A DNA stretch of 43,600 nt from an uncultured Muribaculaceae bacterium (GTDB lineage Bacteria; Bacteroidota; Bacteroidia; Bacteroidales; Muribaculaceae), in contig CAMEPD010000011.1 in NCBI GenBank assembly GCA_945931475.1, positions 1 to 43,600 of the forward strand, read 5' to 3'. Below the pieces are notes generated by a model. It was given only the letters and a program-made list of their open reading frames with translations, had not been told where the DNA came from and did not search any database. The position numbers were made by a program, and so were the translations under genes. Positions 40,930-43,600 of this stretch are shown here, piece after piece; position 1 is the first letter of the stretch; each line of letters begins with the position of its first letter.

Positions 40930-41595
40930 ATGGAAGATAGCAAAAAATCTGTTAAAACATCTGCGGAGAGAATAACCGCAAACTCCGGCGCCGGGCGTGG
41001 TATTCTTCGCAAACTGTTCATATCGTTCCTGCGCATCGGAGCGTTCACCTTCGGCGGAGGATGGGCCATGATTACCCTGATTGAACGTGAAGTGGTCGAA
41101 TCTCGCCGATGGATTTCGCGCGAAGAGTTTCTCGATCTGCTTGCTGTGGCACAGTCGCTTCCCGGCATTCTTGCCGTGAATATCTCGGTAGCCGTTGGCG
41201 ACAGACTCCGGGGTATGCGCGGCGCGGTGGCAGCAGCATCCGGTACAATTCTACCGAGTTTTACCATCATACTGCTTATCGCGGTATTCCTCACCCCTGA
41301 CCTCATACAGAATAACCGGGTGGTAGCCTCGATATTCGCCGGGATACGTCCGGCGGTGACGGCACTGATTGTTGCCCCGGTACTCACCTCGGCACGTTCG
41401 GCTAAAATCGGTTGGAAAACAGTGTGGATTCCAGTGGTGGTGGCGGCCCTTATATGGTCGGACATCCCCTATGTCTCCAACCCTATTTTATTCGTGGTTT
41501 TGGGCGCATTCGGCGGCTGGTTGTGGTTGCACCGTAAGGAAAAGCATCTGAGGAACAAACAATTGGAAAAAGAAGATAAGGAGGCCGACGTATGA
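40930..41595 (+). CDS. Chromate transporter family protein, first half-size subunit
   Basis: The 221-residue membrane protein is a short-chain (single CHR domain) member of the chromate ion transporter family. It has the conserved FGGGWAMITLIEREVVESRRWISREEFLDLLAVAQSLPGILAVNISVAVGDRLRG segment followed by several hydrophobic helices. Short-chain CHR proteins usually work as pairs encoded side by side, as here. The physiological substrate may be sulfate or another anion rather than chromate. The start at 40930 is chosen because of the promoter position. The C-terminal tail is basic and acidic (HRKEKHLRNKQLEKEDKEADV). Its stop overlaps the next start by 4 bases. Confidence 0.88.
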   Translation: MEDSKKSVKTSAERITANSGAGRGILRKLFISFLRIGAFTFGGGWAMITLIEREVVESRRWISREEFLDLLAVAQSLPGILAVNISVAVGDRLRGMRGAVAAASGTILPSFTIILLIAVFLTPDLIQNNRVVASIFAGIRPAVTALIVAPVLTSARSAKIGWKTVWIPVVVAALIWSDIPYVSNPILFVVLGAFGGWLWLHRKEKHLRNKQLEKEDKEADV

Positions 41596-42161
41596 TTTAC
41601 CTGCAATTAATCTGGAGCTACATCAAGATTGGTCTCTTCGGTTTCGGGGGCGGTTATGCCATGTTGTCGCTTATTGAGCGCGAAATAGTGTCGCCCGGTT
41701 GGATTACCGAAAAGATGTTTACCGACATTGTGGCAATCTCGCAGATGACGCCCGGCCCAATAGGCATTAACTCGGCTACATACATCGGTTATGTGGCCCC
41801 TATGCAGGCTGGATTTGATGCCCCGTTGTGGGGTCTGCTCGGCTCACTTATATGCACTGTCGTAGTGGTTCTGCCATCGTTCCTTCTGGTGGCGTTCACC
41901 AGCCACCTTATTCACCGTCACCGCGACAGCCTACTAATTCGAGGTATCTTCACAGGACTGCGGCCCGTGGTAATCGGTCTGATTGCTTCTGCCGCTCTGC
42001 TGCTCATGAACGGTGAGAATTTCGGTACCGAAACCAATCACATCATTATCTCGGTGATTATTGCAGTCTGTTCGCTCGCTATGGTTTTGTTTACCAAAAT
42101 CCACCCGATTTTTGTTATCATCGCTTCAGGTATCGCCGGGTTCTTCATCTACTATTTTTAA
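41592..42161 (+). CDS. Chromate transporter family protein, second half-size subunit
   Basis: The 189-residue membrane protein is the partner of the preceding one. It has the CHR motif FGFGGGYAMLSLIEREIVSPGWITEKMFTDIVAISQMTPGPIGINSATYIGY, then four or five hydrophobic helices ending IIASGIAGFFIYYF. The two subunits carry the motif variants SLPGILAVN and QMTPGPIGIN that distinguish the two halves of such pairs. It overlaps the upstream gene (ATGA) and is 15 bases before folC. Confidence 0.9.
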   Translation: MIYLQLIWSYIKIGLFGFGGGYAMLSLIEREIVSPGWITEKMFTDIVAISQMTPGPIGINSATYIGYVAPMQAGFDAPLWGLLGSLICTVVVVLPSFLLVAFTSHLIHRHRDSLLIRGIFTGLRPVVIGLIASAALLLMNGENFGTETNHIIISVIIAVCSLAMVLFTKIHPIFVIIASGIAGFFIYYF

Positions 42162-42176
42162 ACAAGCTGTTTTAAA

Positions 42177-43466
42177 ATGGATTATTCGCAGACTATCGAT
42201 TTCCTCTTCGCTCAGACGCCCCAGTTCCAGCAGATCGGGGCTGCCGCATACAAGCCCGGACTTGATTCGGTGCGCCGTTTAGCCGCCGAGTTCGGCAACC
42301 CCGAGAAGCGCCTGAGGTGCATCCATGTCGCCGGCACAAACGGCAAAGGTTCCACATCCCATTCCATCGCTTCGGTGCTTCAGGCCGCAGGTTACAAGGT
42401 GGGATTGTTCACATCGCCGCATCTGATCGATTTCCGCGAGCGCATAAAGATTAACGGACAGATGATTCCGCAGGGCCGTGTAGTGGAATTCGTCGATAAG
42501 TGTCGTCGAGAGGGTTTGTTTGACAGTGTGAAACCGTCGTTTTTCGAACTGACTACGGTCATGGCTTTCAAATGGTTTGCCGACTCGGATGTCGATTACG
42601 CAGTTATTGAGGTTGGACTTGGCGGACGCCTCGACTCCACCAATATAATCACACCGCTGCTCTCGGTGATTACGAATATTTCGTTAGACCACACAGCGCA
42701 ACTGGGCGATACGCTTGGTAAAATCGCGACAGAGAAAGCCGGAATCATAAAGTATGGCGTGCCGGTTGTGATCGGCGAAGGCGGCGAAGTGCGCGAAATA
42801 TTCTCAGCTAAAGCTGCCGCAGAGGACGCACCTATTTGTTTCGCAGAGGATTTCCTCCCCGGTTTCGAGGAGAAATGTACTGTCACGTCCGACGGGGTGC
42901 AGTGCGCCGAAACGCCCTTCGGTCAGGTTCATCTCGATTTGGCCGGTGACTATCAGCTTAAGAATCTGCGAACTGTCATCACGGTACTCTGCCGGCTGCA
43001 GCGAAGCGTGGAATTCAGCGACGACGATGTGCGCCATGGCCTCTCGCAAGTAGTGAAATCCACCGGGCTGCTTGGCCGATGGATGCGCCTGAACGATTCG
43101 CCGCTGACCATCTGCGACACCGGCCACAATATCGGAGGCTGGCAGTACTTGGGTCCGCGGCTGAGTGCGTTCGGAGCGCACCTTATAGTAATAATCGGGT
43201 TCGTAAATGACAAAGACATCAGTCACATTCTGCCGCTAATGCCTAAGGAGGCTCATTTCATCTTCACCCGCGCATCGGTTCCCCGCGCACTTTCTGCAAG
43301 GAAATTAGCCGAGACAGCCTCGACTTTCGGCCTTATGGGCGAAGTCATTGAGGAGGGAGTCGGCGCTGCTATCAGCCGGGCACACGAAATTGCCGACGGT
43401 ATCGCCGACCCGGTTATTTTCATAGGTGGTAGTACCTTTGTGGTTGCCGATGCACTTTCGGTATGA
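42177..43466 (+). CDS. folC: Bifunctional folylpolyglutamate synthase / dihydrofolate synthase
   Basis: This 429-residue cytoplasmic ATP-dependent ligase adds glutamate to dihydropteroate and to folates. It has the Mur-ligase-type P-loop HVAGTNGKGSTSH (GTNGKGST at 53-60), SPHLIDFRERIKING (folate site), EVGLGGRLDSTNI, the SLDHTAQLGDTLGKIATEKAGIIK motif, and the C-terminal Mur ligase domain with DTGHNIGGW and a Rossmann-like sheet. All family landmarks are present and the length is normal. It lies 15 bases after the transporter pair on the same strand, so it is probably on the same mRNA despite the unrelated function. Confidence 0.94.
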   Translation: MDYSQTIDFLFAQTPQFQQIGAAAYKPGLDSVRRLAAEFGNPEKRLRCIHVAGTNGKGSTSHSIASVLQAAGYKVGLFTSPHLIDFRERIKINGQMIPQGRVVEFVDKCRREGLFDSVKPSFFELTTVMAFKWFADSDVDYAVIEVGLGGRLDSTNIITPLLSVITNISLDHTAQLGDTLGKIATEKAGIIKYGVPVVIGEGGEVREIFSAKAAAEDAPICFAEDFLPGFEEKCTVTSDGVQCAETPFGQVHLDLAGDYQLKNLRTVITVLCRLQRSVEFSDDDVRHGLSQVVKSTGLLGRWMRLNDSPLTICDTGHNIGGWQYLGPRLSAFGAHLIVIIGFVNDKDISHILPLMPKEAHFIFTRASVPRALSARKLAETASTFGLMGEVIEEGVGAAISRAHEIADGIADPVIFIGGSTFVVADALSV

Positions 43467-43600
43467 TTCAGCGTTTTTCTTGGAAGACAATGCATTAGAG
43501 GCTGTTTAAAAATAAATGTTAAACGTTCCGGCCGAAAATTTGAGACGGATTCAGAGTTAGAACGATGGAGCATAGCGGGCTATGTGACTGAGTGATAACT
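43467..43600. other. Intergenic tail after folC, possible dispersed repeat
   Basis: No gene is visible. From about 43490 the sequence AGGCTGTTTAAAAATAAATG begins a stretch ending with a small hairpin CATAG-CGGG-CTATG (43572-43585). It resembles the edge of a dispersed or insertion-type repeat, but the window ends before it can be judged. No convincing folC terminator is seen. Confidence 0.35.

Overview
The window looks like chromosomal DNA of a gut member of the Bacteroidales, most likely a Muribaculaceae-type genome. The reasons are the short RpoD of the Bacteroidetes type, repeated matches to the Bacteroides promoter consensus (-33 TTTG, 19-20 bp spacer, -7 TAnnTTTG), a complete bat (aerotolerance) operon, an RprX/RprY-like two-component pair, and secreted proteins ending in VYDxxGR-type C-terminal domains. 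The family-level placement is inference; the order-level placement is well supported. Functions are called from protein motifs read by eye.

Left part (1-3033): the N-terminal part of glutaminyl-tRNA synthetase runs off the left edge behind a canonical promoter, followed by an rmuC-SDR pair and a long inverted repeat. Region 3118-12411, all on the minus strand, is the most unusual block. In transcription order it holds a membrane FHA/zinc-ribbon protein, an exported caspase-like protease, a Q/P-rich acidic protein, a zinc-ribbon/FHA protein, a PP2C phosphatase, a transmembrane Ser/Thr kinase with a Sel1-like tail, a Sel1-repeat protein, a second acidic protein and a second Sel1-repeat protein. 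Close spacing and overlaps in its core argue for a phospho-signalling system that links the cytoplasm to the cell envelope. I do not recognise it as a described pathway.

Middle part (12412-24060): a divergent promoter region leads rightward to a secreted M6-type metalloprotease and a large secreted multidomain protein. Next come a roughly 200-bp inverted pair of hairpin-rich repeats and an IS1182-family element. The IS lies in the loop of what was the rpoD terminator and is flanked by a 13-bp direct repeat. rpoD, a universal stress protein gene and a small possible HTH gene follow.

Right part (24061-43600): the minus-strand operon moxR-DUF58-hypothetical-batA-batB-batC-batD-batE, in which BatC has a 25-residue polyglutamine tract. 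Beyond it are an HU gene, an HU-TM-LysM gene, a secreted protein gene, a GH13 amylase gene and the rprX/rprY pair. On the plus strand, two half-size chromate-transporter genes and folC follow a canonical promoter that would give an almost leaderless mRNA. No tRNA, rRNA or CRISPR array was seen.
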